DNA from: Leucogyrophana mollusca
Lineage: Eukaryota; Basidiomycota; Agaricomycetes; Boletales
DNA length: 64,000 nucleotides
Direction: 5' to 3'
Assembly (NCBI GenBank): GCA_021014945.1
Contig: MU266423.1
Location: 33,951 to 97,950, forward strand
This document shows positions 1 through 12,601 of the stretch, piece by piece. Position numbers and translations under genes: made by a program. Each line of letters starts with the position of its first letter. Positions within the stretch are counted from its first letter, which is position 1. The notes below the pieces were generated by a model. It was given only the letters and a program-made list of their open reading frames with translations. It had not been told where the DNA came from and made no database searches.

Positions 1-154
1 TAACGATTGTTATAATATTAGAAAAGGAATGAAATGTAATGTCCCGCGCTCGTCTTAAGTCCATGGAGTCGTCGAGGACTAGAGAGCACAAGGTGAGCAC
101 GACTAAGAGGTAGCGACCTTGAAGCACAAAGAGCACACTTACTGTCGACGTCCC

Positions 155-2360
155 CTACACTTTCCCCACTCCAAGCTTGTCCAAGATCTTCGGATAGTCC
201 TTGTGTACCCTCATGTGTTGTCCTAAATTGTCGTGGCGACTGAACTCCTTCCCGCATCCAGGATAAGGACACTTATGCGCTGTGGGTAGCCGTTTAAATC
301 AGTAACGGTGTAATAAGATTTCCATGAGCACAGAACTCACGTTTCTCATAAGTATGGATACTCCTGATGTGCCGCTTCAAGTGCTCTCCGCGAGCAAAGC
401 ACTTCCCACACCCGGTGACGTCGCATAGATAGATACGTGCACTCAGCGCTACCTCATTGGCACGATGCCCCCTGCTACTGCCGCCCACGCCGTTTACTGT
501 AGGCACTCTGCGGCCCCTCGATTTTTTGGTAAGGTTGGGTACCGGTACCGGGATTGGCAAAGTTCTGGCGTTCTTGCGAGGTCGTTGAGGTAGCTCAGAC
601 GTGGAGTCTGGTGACAACGCGGAAACCGAGAGGACAGGTGAGTTCGACGCACGTTTTCCGGAAGCGTGCTGCGCGTAAGCCGTGCTGTATGGACTATATC
701 GTGAGGTCGTGGACCGAGGACGTAAGCTGTGCGTGTTCTTTGACGTGGTCCGTTTGTGGGGTACGAATTCGCCGTCGTCGTCGTCTACCTCTTCTCCGTC
801 ATCCGCTCTGTACTCATCGTCGTCATCGTTAACGTCAATCTCGTCTTCTCCCTCGGCATCTTCATCTCCTTCGGCGTCAATTTCGTAAATTGGATCCGCG
901 CCAGCCACCGGCTCGCCAGGCGGCTCTGAAACTCCAAACCCTTCCTTCTTGGCCACCCACTTCCCCGTGCTATTCCCATCGGCTGAGTCGCTGTTACGGC
1001 GATGCCCGAACGGTAGGCGACCCGGTTTCGCATCCGCATCCTGGTTATCAACCTCTGGTAGCTCCTGATACTCCATCACAGGCGAGACCTCGGCTGGCCG
1101 TACGGTTCTCTGTTGTTGCAAGTCCTGTGTTTTAACCCTCAGCCGCTGCCGTTCTTGTTCCTGTTCCTGGCAGGAGCGTTCGCAACTGGTGGCAATCGAC
1201 GAGCCAAGATACGCCGAATGGCGCGGAACTGGCGCTGTCAACAAGGGCATTCCCATGGGTGCAACCTGTGCGTTATTATGGACGTATCGCAATGCTGCTC
1301 CGAAGTCAGGGTGGGGGTCGCTTGGCGTAGGGCCTGCAGAGGGGGCGTGGTACCCGTTTCTGGCATAAATGCTGGCTGTCAGCGTATTCTGCGGGCCCAT
1401 ATCGAACTGGGCACTATAGATGCCCACGCCTTTGCTCGAGCTAGCTTCTTCGGAGGTAGCGTTGTAGGCATGTAGCAAGTGAGCATCGCCTTCTTGCTTC
1501 ATACCCATATTCCGGTGACTCTGTTGGTAATTCGAATGTGGAGGCGCTAAGCTCACCACGGGAGGTGACAAACTTGTAAAGCCACGTGAGGAATCGTCCG
1601 AGGGATAAGCAAGACTGACGTCGTCAAGTTCGTGTCCGTACGACAGCGGCTCAGTGCACGTAGAGCGAGTGGCAGAATTGGCAGCTGCCATAGCGGACAT
1701 GTCGTAGATATTGCGGCCGTACGATTGGGAATCCATCTCGTGACGCTGTAGCTGCTGTGCTGGTGGATATAGCGGCTGGAATTTCTTCGCCTCTTGGGAC
1801 CATGAGTAGCCCATAGCAGCCGATACAGATATGGGCAAGGGCGCAGACACAGGCTGCTTGTAGATTTCTTGATTGTCAGCCATGTAGCTGCCCACGGACA
1901 ATGGCCGGGCGCCACCGTAGCCGTACGGATAGCCAGCTGCAGCCATGTCATCAACAACTGACGAGTAGTAGTCGTCGTTACCCGTGACGACGTGGGCTGA
2001 CGCTTCCGGCTCCATGGTGTCAAAGGGAGGCTCTGGTAGCGGGCTCTCGTTGGCGGAAGAAGAGGACAGCGGCGACTCAGCCGACGCGGCTGAGTACGGA
2101 CTGTAATCGAAATGCGTCTGTGGCGGTGCGTGCTGAGAAAGACAATAAGAGTTAACCAGTCGGGATGGAGGAGAGAAATGTCCAAGACTCGAGCTAGAGC
2201 TAGAATTTGAATGCAGCTGTGAGGCCGTAGGGTAAGGCGAGCTGGTCATGTTTGTAACGCCGGGGCGTCCAAGGTTGTTTCGTCGATGCTGTCGTGGACG
2301 AAGATGATGAAGAAGTGGGGGAGCGAAATAAGAGAAGCTACGATTCGAGTCCGTTTGCAT
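155..2360 (-). CDS. C2H2 zinc-finger transcription factor with two C-terminal fingers
   Basis: Two exons, 2360-341 and 279-155, joined over a 61-base intron (donor GTGAGT, acceptor CCACAG). The intron falls inside the inter-finger linker, so the spliced protein reads HTYEKP then HKCPYPGCGKEFSRHDN. Finger 1 has CDVTGCGKCFARGEHLKRH and finger 2 ends GQHMRVH, so both keep Cys2-His2 spacing. The first 600 residues are Ser/Pro/Tyr-rich and disordered-looking, with an Asp/Glu-rich stretch around residues 480-530 that could be an activation or interaction region. Paired C-terminal fingers of this kind are known from stress-type regulators such as yeast Msn2/Msn4; that comparison is by architecture only. 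It is a paralogue of the gene at 6467 and is transcribed away from it. Targets cannot be inferred. Confidence 0.9.
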
Positions 2361-2463
2361 TTTAAGGAATGTTTAACACGCTCTAATTGACTTGTCGAGG
2401 AATCTGGGCTATGAGTGAATGGTTATGGAGCCAAGATAGGTTTTGTCCGGAGCGTTCGATAGA

Positions 2464-2473
2464 ATATATAAAA
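2464..2473 (-). promoter_or_regulatory. TATA-like element upstream of the C2H2 gene
   Basis: The minus strand reads TTTTATATAT about 105 bases upstream of the ATG at 2360, in an AT-rich patch. Position and sequence fit a core promoter. There is no experimental support. Confidence 0.4.
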
Positions 2474-5400
2474 TTCAGAATTTGTTTGAAATTAATACCG
2501 GTCAAAGGACGAGAAATGGGAAAAGGCGCACCAGGCCAAGGTTGGGCCAAGGTCGCCTGTTCAAGGTACGAGCGGATGTGATCGGGGGTGGCTGTGAGGC
2601 TAATTGTAAATTGCGAGGGAGAGACGAGAACGGAAATACGCGGGGAGGCGGGCAGAACCTGGCAGAACTGGCGGGAGGGAACGAGATGCGTGATATGAAG
2701 AAAGAATCGATCGTTAGAAACGGTATGATCCAAGGCGGGGCTCAAAAATCGTGAAAGGTCGTTAAATGTTGAAATCAGGGCGTGACTCAAGGACAATAAA
2801 ACTGCCAAAAGCTGCCAACAAAGTACCGCAGTGTGAGCGGTGGTGGTTGTGAGCAGTGCGGGACAGCCTACTACGGAGGAGAGCGACACCGTGGAACTTG
2901 AAGAAGGACTGCGCGTATGACACAGCTACAGCAACATACACCGCCTATGAGTCAAGGAAGAGGATTGGAGTCAAGAGAATGTTTTTAACCCAACGGTCAA
3001 ATCTATGAATGATTACTGAAAGGAATCTCTCACATGTGTGTCCTTGTTGACTTCTATCGACGGAGCGATCATTCGGTGTAAGTTTTCCTTAAAGGCTATC
3101 CTCTGCGAGAGTGCTTTCGAGATGCTTCTGTAGGATGGACAGCCACAACAGGTCGGTTCCCATCGCCTGTGGACCCCGTCGGTGACCATAGCACGAGGCT
3201 ACCGACTCTTTCCGACAAGCGTTCATTTGCCGGTCACAATCCTCACAAAACTGATCTGGGATCTAAGGTTTCCTCTTGGAAAGGCCTTTCATCTCAGATC
3301 TGAACATCTGATCTCCTCTTATCAGCTTTTGGTCTTTTCTGTTTTTTCTGTCTCGAACACAGACACCTCAGTTTGGCTTGGGTCTCACACCTTTCTGTCT
3401 CTCCGAAAAGAAATTCGTCGGAGTCGACTTCATACTTGGTACTATGTCTCATGCTCTGCCTTCTGTGCTCCCATAGGCCGTTTAGGCTCCCTTCTCGATG
3501 CAATCTTTTTTCGGGACCATGGAGCCATATTCGTCTCCTCATCTGCTTTTGTGAGCTGCTCGAGGATCGCGAGGCTCTCGGAAGGGGTCGCGGCCGATCC
3601 TCTTATCCCTTCCTACCAGCACAGAGTAATGTTGATCTAATACATCACCATTCGGTCTTGGAAGGTCCACGCCGTCGCTTCGTGCCATTCCAGTCCCAGC
3701 TTGGATGGCAGATCGACGTAAACTCGTACTCTCCTCCACCTTTCCCCTTCATTCAACCGGAAATATACCCACCGCGCCAATATTTTGCCCTGCCGAGCTC
3801 GGTCTGCATTCACTTCTGAGGTACGTACCGCGATGCGATCACATTGCAGGCCTTCACGTTCCGGCTCCCAGCTTCCCATCCTAATCTGAACATCTTCTGT
3901 CTTCAATCTATACCCCGGGCACCCCGAACGATCACCCAAGGCTGCCTATCTTTAATTCATTTTACACTTACGCGTCTTTGCGTCTCTGTCGTATCGCGCC
4001 GCATATCATTTTTATCGATGAAATTCCATTCATTCTTCGTAAACAGCTGGTGGCGCGCGCGGTGTCTCGGTTTGACCCTGCACCAAATGTCATCCAGTGA
4101 CTGATTGGACGTGATGCAACGCTCAGCCTTCCATTCTCCAACCAGCCATCATCATCATGGAAACCGATAAAAATCGTCAAAACAGCGATCAGATTCTGAC
4201 AGCCGTCAAGTCAGAAGGTATGCCAGTGACTGAACAGACCGCGTTTTCGCTATAGATGGCAATTCGAAATCGATGGGTGACGGGATGGATTTGGGCTTAT
4301 CACCTGCCAGATTTGCCTGGTGGTCAAGGTGGCTCACACTGCGAGAGCCTCAAGGTGGCCTACTAATCTGCACTACAGCATATGCCATCAAGGATTGGTC
4401 TGGACGGTCCCGAAACACGGTCCCGATCACAAGTCAGCGTAACAGCCCGATGTAGTATCGATGTTCCAGCGCAGCGACAGGCATACAGCACTCATCAAAT
4501 CACTTATCACAAGGGCTGCTGTAATTGAAACCATCTTGCGCTTGCGGTGGCATGCAGCGTGCCGTGACTGATGAGAAGGCTGATACAGTCTGGATCAAGG
4601 GTACACTGGCAGATGCCATCGCCCAAATCCGAGATTACTAGCTTTGCTGTTGAGCACGCATTATGCTGAGGCGTGGATGATCGAGAGACGCTCAGTTCAT
4701 CCCAAGTACAGTTGGTTGAATTGCGTAGTAATAAAGTTTGTCAGTTAAAGCTATACATCATTACATGAGCCCGCGAAACTGAAAGCGCCCAAACCGCAAA
4801 TAGCCTGTTTGAACTTACCAGTGAGAGATATTCCAGAATAACTAGTGACAAGCCCAAGTGAGCAAGTCGCCAACTGGAGGTATCGTCGGCTCGCTGAAAT
4901 AACTACTCGCCGCATCGACGACGTGAGGAAAGAGAAGACAGCGTGGGGTGGGCAATGCCGAATTGTAGGCGTCGCGACATTTTCAGTTACCGGAAAACAC
5001 CGCGTGGGTGTTTTAGTAGGTACCCGGAAAGGTCACCAGTGAATGGGGCATCAACGTTGAAGATAGAGCGTCGCAGACCGTAGCTCAGGTGCCCTAAGAT
5101 AGCCTTATCGTAAGCGTACGCGAGAGGGTAAGGTCATTAATGGGTAGGAAGGGAGACGGGGAGAGGTTTCGCTGTGAATCTGGAAGCCATCGCGGTCTCA
5201 ACAATTTAATGGAAATATACAGATTACCCGAGCTTGGGAAAGTTCAGCGTACCCTATCAGTCCTTGCCGCGGATCTGCCAAAGGCAAAATGCACTATCTT
5301 CACTTTTGTGCAGCTTTGCTTTCCATCTCGAGAATTGGACCCGCTCCCAGAACAGAACAGCGCAGTAGTGTGGTAGAGCGGGGATATTTTTAGCAAGGGG

Positions 5401-6466
5401 ACAATGGTTTGATGTAAATGAAAGGGCGAGGGTCGAAAGAGCTGGGTGCGAATGTCCGAGCCGTGCCAGGTGTCGCACCCTCTGACATACCTGTAGTGGA
5501 TCAGGGCAGTGCGGAAGTGGGAACGAAGCACCTCCCGAGTCGGTATGGGTTCGCGGGTGGAGCAATGATGACCCAATCACCCGAGCATTCCTAGGTATGA
5601 GTGCAGAGAAAGTATGTAAATTGAGCACAGCGGAAGAATTGTGTTGTCGACTAGCACTGTTCTAGTGGAGCTGACGAGCTCCTCTAGTGGGGCCGGATCA
5701 CGCGATGTAGGGCGAATGCGACAAACCAAAGGCGAGTAGGAAGCGATCAAGGCAAGCGTTTGTGTCTGGCAACTCGCGGCGGATGCCCCACGGATGAACC
5801 GTTATATAGACAGGGTGTCCCGCGTGGGTGGCTCCTATGCCCCGAACCCAGGTCCCTCCTTTGGCGTGCCTCGGCTTGCCAGAGCATAAGAGATATAGCA
5901 GAGGAGGCTTATCTGGGTATATATCGGTGACAGGATTTGATGCGGGTGTGACCGCAATGAATACGAGAATGAGGACCAGCGAATTTCAGGTCTGCGAGAG
6001 CACACCAGGTGAGTGAATCACATATGGCTCTTCGAGCCAAACGATCTACTGTTGAAGCAATATTGAACTCGGGAAGGTAACTCGCTACTAGTTGCAAGTG
6101 CACACCAATTCAACTTAACGACGGGAGGTTGAGGTTTGCTCTCAGCCACCAGGTCTCTGGGACCATGTCCATGGACCACCTTCCATGGACTGTGGACACG
6201 TGGTCGGTTTATCGTGCGAAGGAAAAAAAACAAACGCATACGACTGTTTTGTACTTGTGAAGCAGACAGGGGCTTGGTCAATCAACAAATCTCTCTCAGG
6301 TCATCCTCTGCCAACCTACTGCAGAAAACAGAGAAAGCCTCGTCGTCCCCCAACTAAAGATTGAGCTTGTTGGAAAGTATTCAATAGGTACAAGCCCAAA
6401 CGTAAGTCGTTTATCGTGGTTACAAAGACCCTTGTTCTGACACTCCCATCAACCGCAAGAAAAACG
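2474..6466. other. Long intergenic region between two divergent zinc-finger genes
   Basis: About 4 kb without a convincing gene. All ORFs here are short, lack recognisable domains and do not chain through plausible introns. Roughly 3180-4000 is pyrimidine-rich on the plus strand, which can mark long 5' leaders or promoters in fungi. The region probably carries both divergent promoters and possibly an unseen non-coding transcript. Confidence 0.5.
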
Positions 6467-8095
6467 ATGGAAAGTCCCCAAGCCGCCGCAAAACAAGACA
6501 ATCAAGCTTTAGAGACCATCGCGAAGGAGGAATCAGTCATAATGAACATGGAAAACACCGAAGAAACGGTATGTACAATTTTTGCTGCTTATTCCGCTCC
6601 AATTCTGACTACGACTCCCGCGAACTTCCGGAATGGCTGAAAACGACCATGAACAGACCGTAATCGCCAGTCCAGCCACAAATACCCCTGCGGGAGCTCG
6701 TAGGATCACCCGCTCGCAGACTACAGGCCGGCCGACGATCCGCTGGGGCAAGTACGGCAGGGAGGAAGACGAGCCGGAGACATCGCAAAAGGGGTCTTCC
6801 TCAACACTAAAGAGAACTTTCGATGCGCGGGCGGTGGATGAGGAGACCGATGTTGAGGCGGATCCGGACCCAAATTATGTTCCGACAAAGCTGGCTAAGA
6901 TGGATTCAACGGTTTTGCTGTCGGCGTCTTCCTCCGCAACAGTCGTCGAGAACGAAGACCCACCCAAGCAAGAATCCGTTTCACCTGAGCCGAGTGGCTC
7001 ACCCGAGTCCGCGGAATATACCTTCCTCGACGCCTCAAGTTCGTCGTTTTCAGCCGAAAGACGTGGTCCCCGAATACGCACCGCACCCCCTGTCCCGGTA
7101 CCAAACCTGACAAAGAAGAGCCGCGGGCGGCGAGTTCCAACAGCAGAGGATGCTGAAACCGAAACTACTCCATCACAGAAGGGAGGACGAGTGTATGTGT
7201 GTCAGGTCGAGGACTGCGGCAAATGTTTCAGTCGTGGCGAGCACTTGAAAAGGCACATAAGATCTATCCATACACACGAGAAACGTGAGCCTTACTTCTC
7301 GGCCTTGAGATTGCTGCCTAGTGTTGACACCCGCGTGCGCAACTAGCCTTCAAGTGCACGCATCCAACATGCGACAAACGTTTCAATCGCAACGACAATC
7401 TCCTTCAGCACCTGCGTGTCCACAAGGGCGATACCTCTTCCCAGACCTCTGTCGATTCAGCACCTGCTGCGGATGTCGAAGAATCAGCTCCGGCTGCAAG
7501 CTCTTCTTCCGCCCCCGTATCTTCTCACCGTTCTTCATCGACTAAGAACACCAGTGGCTCGCGCCGTGCTGCTCGTTCTGCTCGCAAGACCAAGTCCGCC
7601 GCCTCCACCCCTCCTATTACCACATCGCGTTTAACAGCGTCCCGCGTTGGACGGGGTATAAGCATCACCCTACCTCGCACTTACTCTCTTCCTCCGCTCC
7701 CATCGCTCGCTCCCCCGTACCGCAGCCCGACAGCCGCGTGCTTCATGAACAATACCAACATTGCGGTATCATCGCTTAGAACCGCGATTGATGAGAGCGA
7801 TCTCGAGGGCGATGCTGACGAAGCGGATGGCGGCGTGGATATGGAGAGTGGAATCCGTTCAATGTACGCCTTCAGCGAGAGCCTTAGGGGCCCAGGGTAT
7901 CCCGCGCGCGACGGACCTGCTCATCAGACCAACGACGTCATGCGAAAGATTAACGATTCCGAGATGAACGGTACGAAAGGCGCTGGTGCCCATTCCGCAC
8001 CAGAGACAAGCTCGGCACCGAAAGTTTTACCCACCGTGACACCCCAAAGTACCACGCCGAACCCTATTCCCTCGCCGCCGAGCTTCTTGTTCTAG
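6467..8095 (+). CDS. C2H2 zinc-finger transcription factor, paralogue of the gene at 155-2360
   Basis: Three exons, 6467-6568, 6657-7284 and 7347-8095, giving 492 residues. Finger 1 is CQVEDCGKCFSRGEHLKRH and finger 2 is CTHPTCDKRFNRNDNLLQH. As in the divergent paralogue, an intron interrupts the linker after HEK, with the same phase. Both genes share the 17-residue segment VPVPNLTKKSRGRRVPT just before the fingers, and the basic patch could be a nuclear localisation signal. The C-terminal 230 residues are Ser/Ala/Pro-rich with a short acidic stretch (ESDLEGDADEADGG). The N-terminal exon is the least certain part. The predicted role is sequence-specific regulation of transcription; targets are unknown. 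Confidence 0.85.
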
Positions 8096-8669
8096 TGCTC
8101 TCAGCCAACTTTACAAAGAGAGGTCACAAAGATGAAGTTGTAAAACTAATACTGAAGCCGACGGATCCTAGCGGTAAACTAATGTGCTCGACCATCTATC
8201 CCCCCGTTATCTTCCCCTGCTGTCTATGCTGCCGTTACATGCTACTTATTTGATTGATTTCTTGTCTTTATGGATAGGTTTTATCTTCCGATTTGACTTG
8301 GTTTTAGCCTCGAGTTGACCTTGACTTGCCTCCTTTGTCCCTTGACTATGCCCTCCTGGATCTCTTGCCCGCATTACCTACTTACTGATCGCGACACACT
8401 AATGAGCAGGTACGATGTATTATCGGAACCCTGCGGATATCTTTCTTGGCTGGATGTTGTAGAACCTCGAAGTAATCTGGACTCTGGTTGAATACAAATG
8501 ACCCGACATATAGAGATTTGATTGAGTGTTACATTGGGTGCATACACCGCATGAAGGACTGACAGCGAAAGAGTACATATTGACCTATTTAGATCCTAAG
8601 ACATACAGCTACAGCGACTCCTAGAAAGAAAAGAACAATACAGCGGCCTGACGCCTGAAGTTAGTTAAA
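8096..8669. other. Intergenic region between convergent 3' ends
   Basis: About 570 bases between the stop codons of the zinc-finger gene and the first dioxygenase, which point at each other. It presumably holds both 3' UTRs and poly(A) sites. I see no gene or repeat. Confidence 0.5.
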
Positions 8670-10084
8670 TCACGCATTGGCCAAGCAAACTTGCAAGATG
8701 TCCTCTTCAGTGGGTCCGACAGGGACATCGGAGGCTGCGAGGTTGCACTGGTGGAAAGCCCGGACTTGATCCGGTTTGAAAGCGCCAACGACAGTGTGCA
8801 GAACACCACGGTTGTGGAACAAGACGAGGTCGCGTTCTTTCCAATCGTGTGGATATACAAGCTACGGCACCATTTAGCCCGGGATCGATGCCATAAAGTG
8901 ACGGGCTCACCCCAGGAGCAATCGCTGGTCGTTGCATCTTGTAGAGCAAACCCCGAACCTCGGCAAGGTCAGTGACGTGCCCACCGTCAGGGTACAAAGC
9001 CCCCTCGCGCGCGACCCCTTTGGGAAGGGCTATGATTTCCAGCTCTTGGGCGCCGCAAGGATGCACCTGGAAATGCAGCTCCCCTGTGACCGGATTCTTC
9101 CACAACTGTTACGCCAGTGTCGCGTCAGGAACAACATCCGGAGCACAGGACATATACTCACAATAGGTAGAGTCATGACCTTCGATTCCTCCCAATCAGG
9201 GAGCTCGCTCAAGGGCAGCTCTAGCCCATCGTCCTCGATTCCGAGACCGGTGGGCTTAGCACGGGCGGGTGCCATCCAAGCATACGGATGAGGCGCATAT
9301 TTGACCTTTGTGCGCACCGCGAGGCTCTTCAGCTCAGGCGGCAGAAGGTCAAACATCTTCTTGCCTGACACGAACGCAGTAGTACCGAGAGGCACCGGGA
9401 GCTCATCACCCGTACCATCGTCGTAGCGTACAGTCTGTGGAGGGCCTTGCGGGACCGTGATGCCGTATAACGTGGTTACCCGCGGAGGACTGTAATCGTA
9501 CAGTGCAGCATCGATGTGCCAGCGGTAGAAGCGCGTAACGCCCGCAGCCTCGTCTTCCTCGGATACCCGGGTCTTATGGAAGGTGGTGTGGGAAGGGTGC
9601 TTGAGAGCGGCGGACTCGAGGCCCTCGTGGTTCTTGACAGTTCCGTTCCCAATGAGTTGTACTTGTGGGACCCGAGGGATGGTCTTGAGGTCAGGGTGGA
9701 GGATAGACTTCTTCGTTGACTGGGTCTTATGGTTTCCGTGGCCGTAAGATTCGGCTTCGGGGTCAAAAGCCTGTTTACCACTGAGTGTTTCAACGTCACG
9801 CATAATTCGAGTGACTCACTTTCGTCAGGGCGTATTGTTGTTCAGGAGTGAGCGTGACGTCCCGAAAGAGGAGCGCGCTGTGCTGATCCGACATGCTAAG
9901 ACATGATGCCGCCCGTGAAGTTAGCGAGATTTCTCACCTTGTACAAAGCATCATGGATCTCCTGGAACTGTTCCGGCGTGAACTCGCCTGGGCTTATCCC
10001 CTTGACCTCACGTCCGAAGTCAGGATCAAAGTTGGCCTTATCAGCTGTAGCAGGAAGGGGTAACGGGATGAGCTCAATGGCCAT
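8670..10084 (-). CDS. TauD/TfdA-type Fe(II)/2-oxoglutarate dioxygenase (copy 1)
   Basis: Five exons (10084-9938, 9882-9820, 9770-9162, 9105-8911, 8861-8670) give 401 residues. The family oxidises sulfonates, alkyl sulfates or aryloxy acids, coupling 2-oxoglutarate decarboxylation to release of sulfite, sulfate or a phenol. The facial triad is visible: His155 and Asp157 in WHIDAALYD and a distal His360 in NRGVLHTVV. Arg372 (QVRAFHQ) is a candidate for 2-oxoglutarate binding. There is no signal peptide, so a cytosolic enzyme is expected. Exon lengths 147, 63, 609 and 195 match those of the neighbour at 10475-11944 exactly, so the two arose by tandem duplication. The substrate cannot be told from sequence. 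Confidence 0.92.
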
Positions 10085-10474
10085 GATGATAGTACAGGTT
10101 CAGAATCAAGATGCGATATTTATGTTGAGAGCTCCTAGTCAGATAGCTTGTTGTCAGATAAGGAGCGTCTTCTCACAAGGTGGCTCGACAGTGCATCGCA
10201 TCATAATGATGGATCAAGCTGCAGCACCGGTTGTGGAGTTCACCGGTGCCGGAAGTTTACCACCTTTGACTTCACTTGGGCTACCGTGACATGATCAGTG
10301 TCGTTAGCGAGAGCGACGACCTCATGCTGTTAACAAGCTGGAAGCCAAGTTATTTACAAGAACGTGTGCCACATCTAGATTATCATGGTGTGTAGACTCG
10401 GTGCCGGGCTGTGGGGAGTCCAACGATCCTCACCGCAGCGCTCATGTTATATATAGAGCCACACGTCAGATGCC
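10085..10474. other. Spacer between tandem dioxygenase genes
   Basis: 390 bases that must hold the 3' end of the upstream copy and the promoter of the downstream copy. A TATATATA-type run lies at about 10447-10455, far (about 365 bases) from the ATG at 10084 and next to the upstream gene's stop. Confidence 0.4.
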
Positions 10475-11944
10475 TCAGGCCCATCTCTTGATGTCTTCAG
10501 CGTCGGGACCAGCGGGAAAATCGAGGGCAGCGAGGTTCGATTGATGGAACACGCGGACCTGGTCTTCTGCGAAGGCACCTACCACACTATGGTTGACGCC
10601 ACGGTTATGGAAGACTACCAGGTCCTTTTCTTTCCTAACGAACCACGTCATCGATGAAGAATTAGAAGCAAGTAATTAATAATAATCCCGTATTCTTACC
10701 AGTCGTGGGGATAGATCAGCTACCGAAATATTTATCACCATCAGTCATATCTTTGACATGGTGAATGTTGCGACTTACGGAAGGCGCGATGCCGGGCCTT
10801 TGTAGTTTGTACAGAAGCTGACGGACCTCCTTCAGATCCGTCAAGTGGGTTCCGTCGGGATACAGGGCGCCTTCACGTTCCGTACCCCCAGGCAATGGGT
10901 CTATGAATACTTCTGTCGCGGCTGTTCCAGCGACTTCGAGGTGCAGCTCTCCGGTGACCACATTCTTCCACAACTGTTCGGTCGATTTTCAGGATGGGGT
11001 GCAGTGACCAGTGACACAAAACGTACCATCGGAAGAACTTGCACCTTAGACTCCTCCCACGGAGGAAGCTCGTCAAACGGAAGCTCCAAGCCCTCTGCCT
11101 CCAGCGTCAGCCCCGTCGACGTTGCGCGAGCAGGATTCATCCATTGAAATGGATGCGGAGCGTAGCGCACTTTCCCTCTAACCGCCACGCTCTTCAATTC
11201 ATCCGGCAGGGTGTCGAACATCGTTTTTCCGCAAGTGAACGCTGTCGTGCCGAGCGGTACGGGAAGTTCATCACCTGTTCCGTCATCGTACCGCACTGTC
11301 TGTGGTGCGCCTTGTGGGACATTAACACCATACAACGCAGTGACTTTTGGAGGCTTAAACCCGTATAACGCAGCATCCATATGCCAGTGGTAAAAGCGCG
11401 TAGCTCCTGTAGCCTCGTCTTCGTCCGACAGCGGATAACGATGAAAGTTCCTGTGAGAAGGATGCTGGAGTTTTGCTTCAATAATACCTTCGTGGTCTAA
11501 CACGGTACCATGTCCTATTAACTGGACTTGCGGAACAGCAGGTATACTTCGAATCTGAACGAAGGGCGACTTTTTGTTTCCGCCAACCTTTCTCTTGCTT
11601 CCGTGACCATAGCTCTCAGCCTTTGGGTCGAAGGCCTACGTGGATTCATATCGGTATTGTAACAAGGACGACCATCTTCGCGCACCTTTACGAGATGATA
11701 TTGCTGCTCAGGCGTCAGGTTGACGTCTCGGAATAGGAGAATGCCATACTGCACAACGTCAGCTCTAGAATCGGTCTACGTTGGAAAAGGAACATACCTG
11801 ATACAGTGCTTTTTCAAGCGCTTCAAATTCCTCTGGAGTGAAGTTTCCTGGGTCTATGTTTTTAACCTCTCTGCCAAAGTCACCAAGCTTGACAGGGTCC
11901 GCAGATGAAGGTAAAGGGATTGGCAAAAGTTCAAGGTTAACCAT
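10475..11944 (-). CDS. TauD/TfdA-type Fe(II)/2-oxoglutarate dioxygenase (copy 2)
   Basis: Six exons (11944-11798, 11748-11686, 11635-11027, 10973-10779, 10719-10700, 10634-10475) give 397 residues. It keeps the iron triad: His155 and Asp157 in WHMDAALYG and the distal His in NRGVNHSVV. The first four exons have the same lengths and phases as copy 1. The difference is an extra intron (10635-10699) that splits the Trp codon of the PHDW motif and leaves a 20-base exon; copy 1 is continuous there. The C-terminus is shorter and ends EDIKRWA. The diverged active-site surroundings (TVV versus SVV, YD versus YG) suggest a different substrate, but that is inference. Confidence 0.9.
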
Positions 11945-12601
11945 TGCGGGCTAAGAACAGGAGGGGGAAAGTAGAGGTAAACTACAATTCGGAGGGGGGC
12001 ATATCCGATCTTGACCCCGGCAACTTTTAAAGGAACGCCGGCCTGCAGCGTGTCATTGTTGCGTTACGGGAAGCGAATGAGCGGAGATGATGCAGGACTT
12101 AGAACTCCTGCACCGAGCTCATGCAAGCAGGGGTGGGCCATCATGCATCATGCATCATGTCCAAACGTCAGCTGGCTTCGCTGCAGAGTAAGCAGAGCCG
12201 AGTAAGTAACAATGATTCACAGCCCGGAGGATCCTTACCGGATCCTTACAAGTTCGTTGTTCAGCAGCTCAGGACGCCTGGCGGACCCGTAGCCCTATCG
12301 AAACGCGTCTTGGAAACACGTAGGACTACCAGGTAGCAGCAGCCGCAAAAGCTTTCACTCGTCCGGGTAGAGACGCATGTGATCTTCGCGCCCTGTTCAG
12401 TCTGAGTCTGAGCACAATAGCCGCCGAGCTATCTGCCATTTTAGTGCGTACTTCCTCAAATTATTAGTTTACTAAAATGTACCATGTCTTCACCGTTCAA
12501 GTCTCTCAAATTAACCACACCGGAGCTCAAAGTACGGTGTGTACTGGATGTTGCGGTAGCTTCGCTGACTAGCCCCCTTGGAAATTTGTAACCTTCAGTG
12601 A
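11945..12601. other. Intergenic region upstream of dioxygenase copy 2
   Basis: Presumed promoter of the dioxygenase gene. Around 12141-12160 there is a short 7-base tandem repeat (gcatcat units). No gene is supported. Confidence 0.4.

Noticed and set aside
3182..4104. Cluster of overlapping ORFs of 86-152 codons
   Set aside because: Pyrimidine-rich tract yields Ser/Phe/Leu-rich frames on all phases without a conserved motif.
12121..12170. Possible CRISPR-like or satellite repeat (gcatcat units)
   Set aside because: Only about three 7-base units, and CRISPR arrays are not expected in a fungal nucleus.
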